Of a stretch of DNA of 64,000 nt, positions 51,921 to 64,000 are shown piece after piece. The DNA is taken from NCBI RefSeq assembly GCF_029227915.1, contig NC_079876.1, positions 16,742,001 to 16,806,000 of the forward strand. Direction: 5' to 3'. A model generated the notes under the pieces. The model saw only the letters and a program-made list of their open reading frames with translations, ran no database searches and had not been told where the DNA came from. Made by a program: the position numbers and the translations under genes. How positions within the stretch are numbered: position 1 is the stretch's first letter; each line of letters begins with the position of its first letter. Origin of the DNA: Hydractinia symbiolongicarpus (lineage: Eukaryota > Cnidaria > Hydrozoa > Anthoathecata > Hydractiniidae).

Positions 51921-53790
51921 CGTTGTTCTTAATTGAACAAATTTTTTTATATGCATTTTTGCTGTTTTTTAGGCTGAATTAAAAAGAAAAAGATTTATGT
52001 GGAGTATTTGTTCCACTAGTACTAGTGCCTTTATACCATTGGTTATAACTGTGTGCCGTTTTCATGAATATAAATAGGTCCAGAATTTTTAAAGGCAATT
52101 GCTCTTTCCAAGTACAATTTTCAGGAATTTCATAAAGTTTCTTAATTGACGGTATTTTTTGAGCTTGGTGATTTGTTGATTATATTTTCAGCCTGAACAC
52201 ATATGCATTGGTTTAGACGCACAATTAAACACTTGCAACACTGACACTGGTCCATTGTGGCCAAAATGTAGCGATGTATGTCACTCACTAACTGCACATG
52301 CTTGTTGATTCTTTTTTCCTTATTGCTTTATAAAAATCCAAACAATGTTTTCAATTCTGTTGACATAGTCACAAAAAGACAAATAGAAATAAACAGACTT
52401 CGTAGACTACACATTCATTGAGAAAATTGTATTACATCCAGACTATTAGAGAACTCCCTTCCAATTAAATTTTAACAAAGTTTTGTGATATATAGTATGA
52501 TTTTTATTAAGTATATGCGGGAATATTGGAATACCATGCTTGACTCTGTACAGTTAATCAGCTAAAGCTAAGATGTTAATGGATAACAATATAGAACCAC
52601 TGAATTATGTTTCACATGAATTAAATTCCATGTGGCCTATTTTTTTGTGGATGTCACATCGTCTGTCATTAGTTTGCAGATATATTTTGAGCTGACTAAT
52701 TAATGTGAATAACTATTTTTTGTAGACAGACTTACTTCAAATATCTCAAGTGGACTTAATTTGACAAATTTTTTTTAAACAACAATACCATGAATTTCAC
52801 CCATGCTAAACATAATTCACGTAATATAATCACTGTGATCAGTAGGAAACGCATGTTTGGCCAATGTAGCTTTGATACACAAAGAAATATTGACATAAAT
52901 TCTGTATTTTTTTCTTAAAAAAAAACAAAAAAATGTTTCCTGATTTTTAAAATGTATGTTGGGTTTATAATTACCAGACTAGTTTTTATGTGTCTTGAGC
53001 CATCGTGTTCTTGCAAAATAGAAAATGTTAGGTGGCTAATCCTGCTGGAAAAGGTTTTAATATGGTGTAGTTATTTCGTGCTTTTTTCACCGCTACTTGC
53101 GAGATTTTAAAATATATAATCAGGTAGAGGGTACAGTACATCTGAATAAAGCGCTCCGCCATGATGTGTGACATGGTTTAAGTGATCCAACTGGCATTCA
53201 ATGTCTTATAAATAACTCAATTTTATTTGAATTGCACTTGAAGAAAACTTCTTTCTATAACAACTCAACAGAGTTTAGTATAACGTATATCTGCACTAAT
53301 CACTGCACTTTAACGCTCAAACTGTCTTTCAACATAGACATTGAGGTCAACATACCCATACTCATCGAAAAGGATTGGAATGAGTACTAGTACAGGGAGC
53401 TGTTACAATTCAGGCATGAGCCATCTAGCGAGGTGGACGGAAATGAAATAGCAATAATAAGAACTGATTCTTTACAAAACGAAAGCATTGTGGTACACAT
53501 GCCACAAAACAAATAAAAAATATGTTTCATGTTCTTGAAAGTCCTGAACAGTTCGATTACAGCTTAAGTTTGTGGAAAGAGAGTTAATCGTGGAGGTGGA
53601 TATGGTCTGGAAATACCGGTTGTGTATAAGTTTTATGGACAGCAAAAATTGATTGACTGGGTTGCGAAGAAAATTGAGACTGTAAAAGCAGACTTTTCCT
53701 GCAAAGTTTCAAAGTGTTTAAAATAGATATTTAAAATTAAATGCTGATCCCTAATTTTTTGGATTGTATGCTAATTGGAGAGAAAAAAAG
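51921..53790. other. No recognisable gene
   Basis: AT-rich, no supported feature. Confidence 0.45.
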
Positions 53791-53799
53791 CCTATAGTT

Positions 53800-54180
53800 G
53801 CCATTTCGTGCAAAAAAAATTGTCCGCTCATCAGAGTGTCCGTTAATTAAGAGTCCGCTAATTAGAAAGTTTTTTATAAGACTTTGACCAGAAAACGGCC
53901 AGTGCATGGACCGGCCAATGTTGTGTCCGCTAATTGAAGAGAATACTGTATACATTTATTTTCAGCAGCGTTTTAACCCTATTCGGTCCGGGGTTTTTCG
54001 AACATACTATGACCGGGGGGCGGGGGCGGATTCCGTCCCCCTCAATAACTTTTTATAGAATTGCTCAAATTGAATCAAACTTGGCACACTTATAGTACGT
54101 CATAAAAGGAACAAAATGGCGGCAATAAATTTTTGCTTGCGTCAGCACATTTTCCGTGACGTCATCAGAAGCTTGACATA
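53800..54180. repeat. Dispersed-repeat fragments
   Basis: A GTCCGCTAATTA/GTCCGTTAATTA-rich stretch (53820-53945) is followed by a block starting ACCCTATTCGGTCCGGGG and ending with TGACGTCATCA. Both look like common dispersed cnidarian repeats; boundaries unclear. Confidence 0.35.
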
Positions 54181-54199
54181 AACAGAAAAATAACTGATA

Positions 54200-55730
54200 C
54201 AAATATAATCTGATTTCTAACATATATACATTGTGCTTTTAAGCAATGTTAGCAGAGCTACATATCAGTCCAGAACCTTTAGGACTATGAAATATTTCTG
54301 CCAAGTAATTGTAAAAATTGTTTAGTAGAATAACAAAGTAACAAACCTATGTAAATAAGCAAAATAGAAAGAAAACAAAACACTTCAACACTACCAAAAC
54401 AAAAGTAAGTACAAATAAAAAAGATATCGTTCTAAATTTTAAACACTTTTTGGACAAAGTAGTGATTTTATATATGTCCTTTTTACTTTTCGACCAATAA
54501 CAGCCTTGACAAATTGTGCACTTAATAAAGTTCAGCATAATTAACGTAATATATATCTACGATATCTCCAAAATTACATAAGATATAAACTACATTTATA
54601 AAAAAATCGTATTTGTCCGAATCATGCTACTAGACACAAAAAGTTATTAAACAAAACAAAGATGCACGACATTTCATATTTTGTTACCACTATTTTAATA
54701 TTACGCAGTAAAAGAAAGGAGGTAATTCAGCACGTCTTTTATCTCATTTTCTTTTCCGCTTCCCTTCCACCCTCTCATTAGCGCTCAGGCTGTCAAATAG
54801 TATAACGCTTTCTAAACGTAAGTGTAATACAGCTAGTTATTTATATACTAGTTTATACTTCATGCATCTTTAGCACAAAGTTTAGATTATGAACGATTAG
54901 TTAGTGCAACACTCCAGTTCTATAAAACATCGCCGAAAAATTTTCTAAAGAGATTCTATTTCGTTAGAATTTTTTTTATACGCCGGTTTTTACCACGGGA
55001 AATGTAATTGTTTTGTTATAAATTGGTGTATTGGTATTTTTTTGTTTCATTTAAAATGTTTTATCTGCAACATTTTTTAAAAAATTAGGGTGATAAGAAT
55101 GCACGAAAAAAACTTCGATATTTCGACTAACAAGAACACCGTCAAGGAATATTGCAGCCAGTATTAAACACTGCAGGACCCCTGAGGCAAGTTATATATA
55201 TCCTAACATGGGGAGCAATGATTGGTGCATATTATAGTATCAGGATACGAAATTGAAGGAATCCCGCAACCCCCCTTGCCTCTGCATTCCACCACGCCAC
55301 ACGCAGATCGATGTTAAAAATTCCCAATTAGAAATATTGTCGTCCCAAAGTTTACAAAATTAAAGATAATCTTAGAAGCTCAAAAATAAACAACTTAGCT
55401 TTGGTCTAATTTAGGTAACACAATAGTGTTCATCTTATTGGCGTATAGATATTTGAAAATATAAAAAATCAAACAAAAACAATAGGGATAATACTAATAA
55501 TTTGTCAAATTACAGAGTACCACTGTTTATTCAACATGCTGTCGTCGAGTGTTTAAAGTAGCCTCTTTGCAACGGTTGTTGGTTTTCGACTAGTGACTTA
55601 CACGAAAGTCAAGCTAATGGCGGGGGAAAGTGTATAATCACTGAGGACAAAAAAAACAACTTAAATCATCTTAAATATCACACTGAACATCCAAATATAA
55701 CTACAAATGACAGAAAAGTTCCATATATAG
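54200..55730. other. No recognisable gene
   Basis: AT-rich, no supported feature. Confidence 0.45.
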
Positions 55731-55740
55731 CTTTGTTGCC

Positions 55741-56289
55741 CAGGTAAAAGGGCGGCATTCATTGGTTACAACTTACGTCATAGCGGGCAATAGCAACCGT
55801 GTTTAAAGTTTAGTATTGCCCAAGCTTGTGAAGGCAGTACGCGACAATAGCAACCATTCAATATTCGAAGGTATTGCCCGAAATAAACAGTTATTATATG
55901 GATTATTATCCGGCCACTGCATTTTGCGACAAAAATATAACATTATAAGCAAGATGTAGAAATCATGTCTTTATAGAAACTATTCCCATATGGAACGTAC
56001 ATTCGAACTAAAAATATATTTTTTTAACATCGAATATCGTGTAAACATTACAGGTTTCATTCTGTAGCTACAACATAGAATTCTTTAAAAGATAAAAGTA
56101 AGTTTTACTTCTGTTTCGCTTTTTTGTTTACCGTTTTTCGTGTTTATTTACATTTAATGCTACCATATTTAAACTTGGTTGCTATGGTAGCGGTCAATAC
56201 CATGGAATATTGTCCGCTATGACGTAAGTTCTAACCAATGACATTGGGCGATTTTTGGAAATATTGATGCCGCCCTTTTACCGGGTAAT
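55741..56289. mobile_element. ~550-bp MITE with GGTAAAAGGGCGGCAT ends
   Basis: GGTAAAAGGGCGGCAT at 55743 and its complement ATGCCGCCCTTTTACC at ~56268 bound the element. Subterminal parts also mirror each other (CATTGGTTACAACTTACGTC with GACGTAAGTTCTAACCAATG; ATAGCGGGCAATAGCAACC with GGTTGCTATGGTAGCGG). No coding capacity; target duplication unclear. Confidence 0.7.
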
Positions 56290-56873
56290 AATTTCAAATA
56301 TCCCAGTTAACACGGACTATTATTACAACTTCATGGTTTTCTCTACGACTGCGAGATATACTAGGGACCTTACACAACTGAAGTATTTTAGTCGATATAT
56401 TTTCTTTCAAAATTATCACATTCTCATAATTTTTTAAGAAAAAGGAATTTCAGCAGAGGTAAATTACTCACTTCTTTCTCCGCTATCGCCGCCTAAAACA
56501 AAATTAACTTTAGTAGCTAGTAGCATATTTAAAAAAAAAAGACGGATGAGTCCTCCTTTTACAACCATATATACGCCAATTCTGGAGGCATTTTAGAGTA
56601 TTATTTAAAGTTTTAATTTGCTAGTAAATATACACATTACACACTCAGAAAGAAATAATAAATCGTGAATTTAAACCCTAGAAAAACAAAATCAAAACAA
56701 GGAAGAGCCAACAAGGCACTCGCTAACTACCTATCAATTTTCTTTAATTTTGGAACCTTGATTAGCAGAAAAAAGTATTTATGTTAAAGTATTCATTTAA
56801 AGTATAGGTTAGAGTCCGTTTGTTAAGAACTGCATCGATAAAAAAGTCTTTGACTAACTAAACTAAACTAAAA

Positions 56874-57677
56874 GTAAGAGCGCTCGAGGCTTCTTTGGAA
56901 ACTGGTGCTTCGAGTTGGTTGAATGCTTTGCCAATTAGAGAACATGGATTCGTTTTGGATAAACAATCATTTTGGGACAGTTTATTCATATGATACTGCA
57001 TCCTGCTAAAGCGATTACCATCCAGATGTGTTTGTGGTGTTTGTTTTACAATTAAACACGCGCTATTCTGTCTAAAAGGTTGTCTCATAACATTACGACA
57101 CAACAAAATCCGAGACTTCACTGCCGAACTACTTCAGGAATGTTTTAAGGACGTGAGAATAGAGCCCGTATTACAGGAAATCGCTGGTGAACAGTTTTCT
57201 TCATCAGCCATAACTACTGACGAGACACGAGTAGACGTAGCTGCTAGAGGATTTTAGATCAGAGAGCAAATGGCTTTTCTTGATGTGAAAGTTTTTAACC
57301 CAACGGCCAAAATGCACCTGAACCGTGATCTGAAAGCATGCTACAAAACCAATGAGTCAACTAAAATAAGATCGTATAATGCGAGACTCAATACTGTTGA
57401 TCAAGGATCATTCACTCCCCTAATCTTCACGTATTTTGGAAGTGTGTCTCGAGTATGTGCTACGTTTTACAACAAACTGTCTTGTTCGATTGCTGAAAAG
57501 AGAAATGAATCAGTGAGTATCACGAAAAATTGGCTGAGAACTGGATAAAGTTTCAATGTGCTAAGATGAAAGCTACTTTGTATTCGTAGATCGAGAGGAG
57601 TAAAGTCTGAAGCATCGCTAGTTCGCGACACAGACGTAAACATTGTGCCGTTTGAAAGCAGATTGGTTTGTGAATAA
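56874..57677 (+). pseudogene. Fossil retroelement ORF, C-terminal half
   Basis: Reads, with a few stops and frame changes: ASSWLNALPIREHGFVLDK, LKRLPSRCVCG, LRHNKIRDFTAELLQECFKD, DETRVDVAARGF, MAFLDVKVFNPTAKMHLNRD, GSFTPLIFTYFG, IAEKRNESVSITKNWLR and RRSRGVKSEASLVRDTDVNI. The TRVDV…FLDVKVFNP part resembles a PD-(D/E)xK nuclease core. Homologous pieces lie at 37991-38395. I know this ORF as recurrent in cnidarian mobile elements, without a secure name. Confidence 0.6.
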
Positions 57678-59140
57678 GTTGAACTGTTAAATCATTACCA
57701 AGTTGCGTCAATGTTTACTTTTATATGTTTCTTTGTTATCTTTCCACATATAACGTCTATGTACTTTTGTGTTTTTTGTTGTAGACAGGTTGATGAAAAA
57801 GAAAATTATACATGATTAAAACAAAAAAACAAAACAAAAAAAACTTAAAACTTTGAGCTCAAATAACTTGGAAACGAGGTGGTAACGTCAATGATTTTCA
57901 TCGTTTGGGTAACTAGGGACCACTTAGGACCAATTTGGGTAAGTTTCCCAAACCTGGGTCCCCAAATCCGTTTTGGAATGAATGGGTTGATGACGTCATC
58001 AAAAACCCTTTAAACCCTAATATCTCAGCAAGCGTTTGTCAAAAGTATATGATCCTATACATTTTCAGGATCAGCGTTTCAAGATCTATACGATGAAGGC
58101 AACAGGTATACATATTTCTAAAAAATATTTTTTTTCGGTTTTGACGGCCGATTGCTGACTTCAGCAAAATATTTAAACCCCAAAATCTGATTAAGCGCTC
58201 ACCAAAACCACATGATCATATACATATTTTTTTATCAGCAGTTTAAGCTCTACAAAATGGAAGCAACGTGAAACCAACTTTTTTTGTGTGTGTGGATGGG
58301 TTGCTAAGGTCATCAAAATTCAAACAACGCTTCGGCCTTCCGTTTTGCCAACATTCACTGTTAGTTTTTGACTATTCTTTAGATAGCTAACTTTTAGTGC
58401 CGCACACATGTGGCCCAATAACTAGCCAGGAGGCTGAAGGGAAATGGTCTTTAGCTAGCAAACGTTACTTTTCTACTAGTGAGCTAGCTAAAAGTTACTG
58501 CATGCTATGCAAATATTTATTTATGCTGTAGGGAATTGTTTTTTAGTAAGCCAGGTGGAATTCACAGCTTCGTCTGGAAAGTATATATATAGCTATAGCT
58601 AACTAAATACTGTCACACTGCTAAACACTTATTTTCCCATAAAAATATAAATTGGTGTTTCCTACTAACGCTCAACGATAGGCTATTCTATGTTATATCT
58701 CGTGGAATAAGACGCGGTGAAAAAACGTGTATTTATAAATGTTGTTAATTAACTATATTTCATCCAACTTTAGGAGCATAAGCTTTTGCAAGTTTCAAGT
58801 ACTTCGAGTCCTACTTATGTTGGAAATTCTGAAGCAAAGTTTATTCCTGAGAATAAATTTATAATCATTTCATTTGCATTGAAAGTTCTTTATGTAAGAA
58901 CTAAAAATTGCGGCAGCAAAAAATTTGTTTGAAAATAAAAATAGTAGAAAATGTGAAAATTTTCATCGAGGTAATCCAAAAAAGAAAAACACCCCACATA
59001 TGGTGGGGTATTTGTCACCACGTGCCAAGACAGGTTCAGAGCTAGCTTCGAGAGCTCTGGGGACAAGAATGGTGAAAAAGGTGATCCGATTAATCTTCAA
59101 ATATTTATCAGAATCTTTTCAAAAGGACAGGTTAATACTG
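57678..59140. other. Repeat-like intergenic DNA
   Basis: Two related blocks near 57960-58290 share ATCA…AAACCC…AATATCTCAGCAAGCG / CAAAATCTGATTAAGCGCTC phrases and TGACGTCATCA words, suggesting a duplicated dispersed repeat. No coding evidence. Confidence 0.35.
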
Positions 59141-59149
59141 TGACTAACT

Positions 59150-59873
59150 TAGTATTACAGTATATTACTGAATACTACAAAGTATTAAAGTGTATTACTG
59201 AATTCTACAAGGTATTACAGTGTATTACTGAATACTACAAGATATTACAGTGTATTACTGAATACTACAAGGTATTACAGTGTATTACTGAATACTACAA
59301 AGTATTACAGCATATTACCGAATACTACAAAGTATTACAGTGTACTACAAGGTATTACAGTGTAATACCGAATACTACAAGGTATTACAGTGTATTACGG
59401 AATACTACAAGGTATTACAGTATATTACTGAATACTACAAGGTATTACAGTATATTACTGAATACTACAAAGTATTACAGTGTATTACTGAATACTACAA
59501 GGTATTACAGTGAATTACTGAATTCTACAAGGTATTACAGTGTATTACCGAACACTACAAGATAATACAGTGTATTACTGAATACTACCAGGTATTACAG
59601 TGTATTACCGAATACTACAAGGTATTACAGTGTATTACTGAATACTACAAGATATTATAGTATAATACTGAATACTACAAAGTATTGCAGTGTATTACCG
59701 AATACTACAAGGTATTACAGTGTATTACAGTGTACTACAAGGTATTACAGTGTTTTACTAAATACTACAAGGTACTACAGTGTATTACGGAACACTACAA
59801 GGTATTACAGTGTATTACAGTGTACTACAAGGTATTACAGTGTATTACTAAATACTACAAGGTACTACAGTGG
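59150..59873. repeat. 30-bp minisatellite array, orientation 2
   Basis: About 24 units of TGTATTACTGAATACTACAA followed by GGTATTACAG, the exact reverse complement of the unit at 7190-8272. Some units are shortened (GTACTACAAG variants). Confidence 0.95.
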
Positions 59874-59879
59874 GTTATT

Positions 59880-61250
59880 TGAGCCAAATTACTTTGTATA
59901 TACCTCCTACCACCATGAAAAAAGACAAAACGTCAGCAACAATGAATTTAATTGACAAAGGTTTAAAGTAATCACCCTGTAGGCAACTTTTTTTAGGAGT
60001 GCCTATTTTATTGTACAAAATGAAAGATATACATAAGAAAACATTATCCTGAAGATTTTATTGAAAACTGAAAACCAGAACATGTTCAAATGTTTCGTAG
60101 AAATAAACCCCAATTTCTCTTCGCCTACAGAACCGCCATTGCATTTCATTGCACGAATCATGCAATAATAAACGTACGGAAAAATCTATAACATGGTTGC
60201 TGGATTCATGACATTACAGAAAAAATAATGCATGAGGGAGTGTCTCCGTAGCTGTGTTTCCATCGTAATGCTTTTATAAATGTATCCACAAAGTTCCGAA
60301 CATGATAAATCAGGTAAATCAATCGAAGTTTCTGTGTTATTCTTTATTATTTAAACGTTCTAAATTACTGAAATCAGACTTCTTTGCAACACTGACCACC
60401 TCTTGTTGCTGTTTCCGAAGACAGCTTCGCCTCGCTAGCTGTCTTACCTTTTGATTATTTTCCTTTGTTCAAACAGTTGGTCGTTTCCTTATGGAGACAG
60501 TCAGATCCAGACAATTAGAATACATAATTTTTTTTAGAATTTCCCCTTTGATGCTCTAAATTTAATTATCTCCATAGTGCTTCAACTATCTTCAACTATC
60601 ACAATGAGCATTCTCCCCCGTTGGGTATTTTGGCTTATAATATGCAGTAGTCCCGGTCATGATAATAAAATAAGAGAGAGCGTGGTAAGCATTAATTATC
60701 ATAATTAATAACTACGAGGCAATGCTGTGATTTCTTCTTTCTGTTTTGTTTTGTCTGGTCTCCAAAAACAATGACGAATAGAATAGAAGAAAATTAAATC
60801 TGAGTGGAGAAAGTGATACGGATGTTTTTACGCGCGGCCACTTTTTTAAACAGAATTAAAATTTCTTTCCACTTTTTGATGCCATGTTTTGCAAAGATAA
60901 AACAAGCCAAAAAGAACAGCATTGTGATTCGGAGCCTACCATATTGCGATTTTATCGAACTCCATCTCAGAGCTCATTTAAAGTTAAGGCCGTTTGGTTA
61001 CCTACGGTTTCACACGAACATTTTGTGACAGCCCGCTTATTAGACAAGAATAAGAGATCAACAAAATCGTTAAATATGGCGGCTGAAAAAAACAACAATA
61101 AAACTAAGATATTGAAGCACCATTATTTCCATTCCTAATACGTTTAAACATCCTCAAATTTTCAGGAAAGCCATAACTCCGTCTGAACTTTGAATTAAAT
61201 AAATAAAATGTATATGTTAATTTTTTTTCGATAAGGGTGATTACGCGCCT
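59880..61250. other. No recognisable gene
   Basis: AT-rich; overlapping frames at 60804-61138 have no recognisable domain. Confidence 0.45.
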
Positions 61251-61252
61251 TT

Positions 61253-61356
61253 CAACCTCGTTCCCAGGGCATCTTGTATCTTTTCTGACCCCGGGACGGC
61301 GATACGATCGCCGTCCCGGGGTCAGAAAAGATACAAGATGCCCTGGGGACGAGGTT
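61253..61356. mobile_element. Perfect palindromic MITE with 9-bp target duplication
   Basis: 104-bp near-perfect palindrome starting CAACCTCGTTCCCAGGGC and ending GCCCTGGGGACGAGGTTG, centred near ACGGCGATACGATCGCCGT. Flanked by the direct repeat CGCGCCTTT on both sides (61244-61252 and 61357-61365). Same family as 1332-1404 and 3184-3271. The arms are almost identical, so the insertion or arm conversion is recent. Confidence 0.88.
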
Positions 61357-61365
61357 GCGCGCCTT

Positions 61366-63350
61366 TAAGAGGTAGCTAAGAAGTAATTTATTGCTTGTGT
61401 TTTTAAAAGAAAAAGTTCTATACATTGCAAGTAAACATTCAGCTTTATTTCTTGGAAATAATTAATAATGCATTAGCTGCACATATTTTTATGTTGTACC
61501 CAAATATCTTCAAGATTTTACATATTCTTGCTGTAGTGCCAGTAACGACAGGTTCTTGGGTGAGAGATCTATATCATCGTTACGACGAGTAAAGACATAT
61601 TTAAGAAGTTCGATGGCCCAGGTATGTTTCTACAATATAACATTGCGTAGTAAGGAGAATGCAACATTTTTAATCTTGTCGTGTATCTTAATTTATTGAG
61701 TTATCTGTTTTGATTGTGAAACACCACATTAAGTTCATTTAATTATAATTTTAAAACTTTTGTTCAGGATCGATTTAATGGCTTGGTGTTGCTAAATATC
61801 CACAACAAGATAAAAATAAATTTAGATGACGTAATCGATATGCTGGCAATAAAATATCTAAAAAGACTTAAAATGTTAGATATCCTGAACGATGATTAAA
61901 AGTGTAGCAGTCTTGATAAAAATATAAATCTTGTATATTATTATCTGTTGTTTAAATGTCGCCGTATATAAATTCCCTAAAAGTAATAACGCATGACATC
62001 AAATTTTTTTAAAAAAAGAATTAAATTACTCAAGTTGTACAAAAAACATTCCAAAATATAATCTTTGTCAGCTAAAAAATTAAAAAACCCACCTTACACC
62101 TACTTAGCAAAGATGAGTCTGAGAGATTATTTAAAGCTATTTCAGCCGTTTAAGGGCGTTAAAGGCCGTTGGCTTCCAGGGCGCCGCACTGAATTCATTT
62201 GGGGCTCACAACGCCCCTAAACCCCCAGTTGTCAGGCGGTGAAGCCTATTCGAAGTTTTTTTACACCAGTCAAAAAAAGCCCTGCACGCTAGTCATGTCG
62301 CAAATAATGGACTAAGGCAGTCTACTATCACCCCATCAGGGGACATATTATGAAAAAAGAAGTCCATATTCGACGGCACTACCAGCGTTCAACAAAACTT
62401 ACTGTGCCATGTTGATACTGCATTTTTAAATGATGTCATTAAAATTTAACATTATTGTTATACATTGGAAGGTATTGTGAACTTGATTCTTTTGAGGTTG
62501 AGATTGTGATTTTTGTTTGACCTTTTATGTTTCCAACATGCAGACTTTGTTTGTTATGAACTTATTATAGACAATTTAATTTGCTTTTATGTCTAATATT
62601 AATAATTAAATAGTTTTGTAAAAAAAGAACTTATGATATAATGACTATCCGAATATGTTTTTGAACAATTACGGTGTCCTTATGTCAATTTTCCTATTAA
62701 AACTCTAAAGTTTTTCGACCTAAGCTAGATTGCTTTTTTCTTAAAAAATAATTTCTTGTAGCTCAACCTTCTGAGTGGCCTGGTGATTAAACAATTATAT
62801 TAAGTATGTGAAAGGATGGAGAGTGACATTAATGACGGAGATCTTACTTGAGCTGTTTCGTACCCTTTTGATCGGTCCCTATTTTTGGCAAGATTTAAAA
62901 CCTAATGTTCCTACATAATTGGTTCTCACATATAAGATAATGTGTCTTGTACAACTACTGTTTTTTTGTGACAACTAGAGAACAGTTTGTAGAAAAGAGG
63001 AAATGCAGTTAAAGTTAAGGTTACGTCGGCACTTTTGCAATGACGTCATTAGCAAATTATTATTCGACCAGAATAATCATGTCTACATTTTAGGTGTCGC
63101 TTTTTTTCTTAAATTATATTCGGGTCTGGTTCGTTCATTTATATTTGGTTCTAAGACAAGTTCTTAAGATTTTGTTCACGCAAAAAGGTATTTAAAGTTT
63201 ATATCTTCGAAATTTTTGAATAAAGTAACTGGAAAGAAGTTTACTCAAGTTTTGAAAGTAAATCGAAACACCGAAATCATAACATTTGCAAAACATATAT
63301 TACTAAGAGACAAACAAAAAGGTCTCTGTCTCTCCTATATATCTTAATGC
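61366..63350. other. No recognisable gene
   Basis: AT-rich with a GC-richer dispersed-repeat-like patch at ~62140-62240. No coding evidence. Confidence 0.45.
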
Positions 63351-63354
63351 ACCA

Positions 63355-63437
63355 GTCAGGGTTTAACAAGACAAAAAAGTGTTAAACAAGACAAAACAGG
63401 ATTAAACAAGAGAGAACAGGGTTAAACAAGACAAAAG
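63355..63437. repeat. ~22-bp tandem repeat, four copies
   Basis: Units of the type GGGTTAAACAAGACAAAACA repeated four times with small changes. Confidence 0.8.
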
Positions 63438-64000
63438 TTGAAGAGGCTTTTGAAACTTTTACTTTCAGATTCTTAGGTTATTATTGCAAGGAATTTTACA
63501 AAATAAACACCCTATAATGTATTTTTGAAACAATCTGACAGATGTATTTAGAAGTTTGAGTGTTCATATTGAATGACAACTAAATGCGTCACTGTTTCTA
63601 ACAACAACTTGATTTTAATGAGACTTCCAATTAAAGCTAAGGGACGGTAACTTGTAGGCAGCATATTTTTCCATACTACTCAGTGTGATTCTGGCTAATA
63701 AAGCTTTTCAAAGTGTTTAACTTTGTACAACTTAAAAAACGGATCTTTTATGCGCTGGTTTCCTAGATTTATAGAGATTACACACATATTAAATGTTTTT
63801 CTAAATTTGACAGCTAAGACCATTTCAAAATACATGGAATGTTAACATATATGTCGTGTTTACAATTGTGATATTTCTTTCCATCTTGTTGCGTTAAGTT
63901 ATATGAATAAAAATATGAATGACGATTCACGCTTTTTTAAAACAAAACAAAAGTTTGAATTTCCAATGCCTTTTTCCTCTATAAGATGTTTAAAGAAGAG

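Overview
The window looks like nuclear DNA of a cnidarian, probably a hydrozoan-like medusozoan. This rests on AT-rich intergenic DNA, GT-AG introns, tandem SUEL-lectin/LamG exons, and cnidarian-style repeats: CCCTGGGGACGAGGG palindromic MITEs, Penelope-like elements and a 30-bp minisatellite. No rRNA gene, normal tRNA gene or CRISPR array was seen. The species assignment is inference.

Layout. (1) Bases 1-4930 hold seven plus-strand exons of one secreted or membrane gene built from repeated modules: LamG-like exon A, LamG-like exon B, SUEL-lectin exon. All modules are phase-1 symmetric. Small MITEs sit in the introns. (2) Bases 5000-9990 are repeats: a GAGTTA-rich repeat, a 30-bp minisatellite, a hairpin MITE and a weak retroelement relic. 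(3) Bases 9998-34460 form a Russian-doll nest. A MITE-like DNA transposon (9-bp target duplication) contains a Ty1/copia retrotransposon (10631-34140, 77-bp LTRs, TATAC duplication). The copia integrase is interrupted twice, by a 1.1-kb TTAA-flanked MITE and by an 18.07-kb Polinton/Maverick (adintovirus-like) element at 12978-31048. (4) Bases 34470-64000 are gene-poor and full of fossil transposons: a permuted tRNA-like repeat in two copies, a SAP-motif element, two relics of one unnamed retroelement ORF, a Penelope-like element, MITEs and a second inverted 30-bp array.

The Polinton-like element carries ~200-bp terminal inverted repeats, protein-primed DNA polymerase B, FtsK/HerA-type packaging ATPase, retroviral-type integrase, a likely double-jelly-roll major capsid protein, a likely minor capsid (penton-like) protein, several small membrane or coiled-coil proteins, Bro-N/KilA-N-type regulators, a SAP-domain protein, and two adjacent 27-residue ankyrin-like repeat proteins. 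No capsid protease was found. Polymerase (stops and frameshifts), integrase, minor capsid, one Bro-N gene and a late hydrophobic gene are broken, so the copy is an old integrated virus-like element, though capsid, ATPase and ankyrin frames remain open.

Three sequence-level patterns in the element are not explained by its gene list. An AATAAA-like motif lies directly before about a dozen start codons. Strong inverted repeats sit at most gene boundaries, including one palindrome that spans both start codons of a divergent pair. A ~25-bp palindromic repeat has been read into several unrelated proteins in two different frames.
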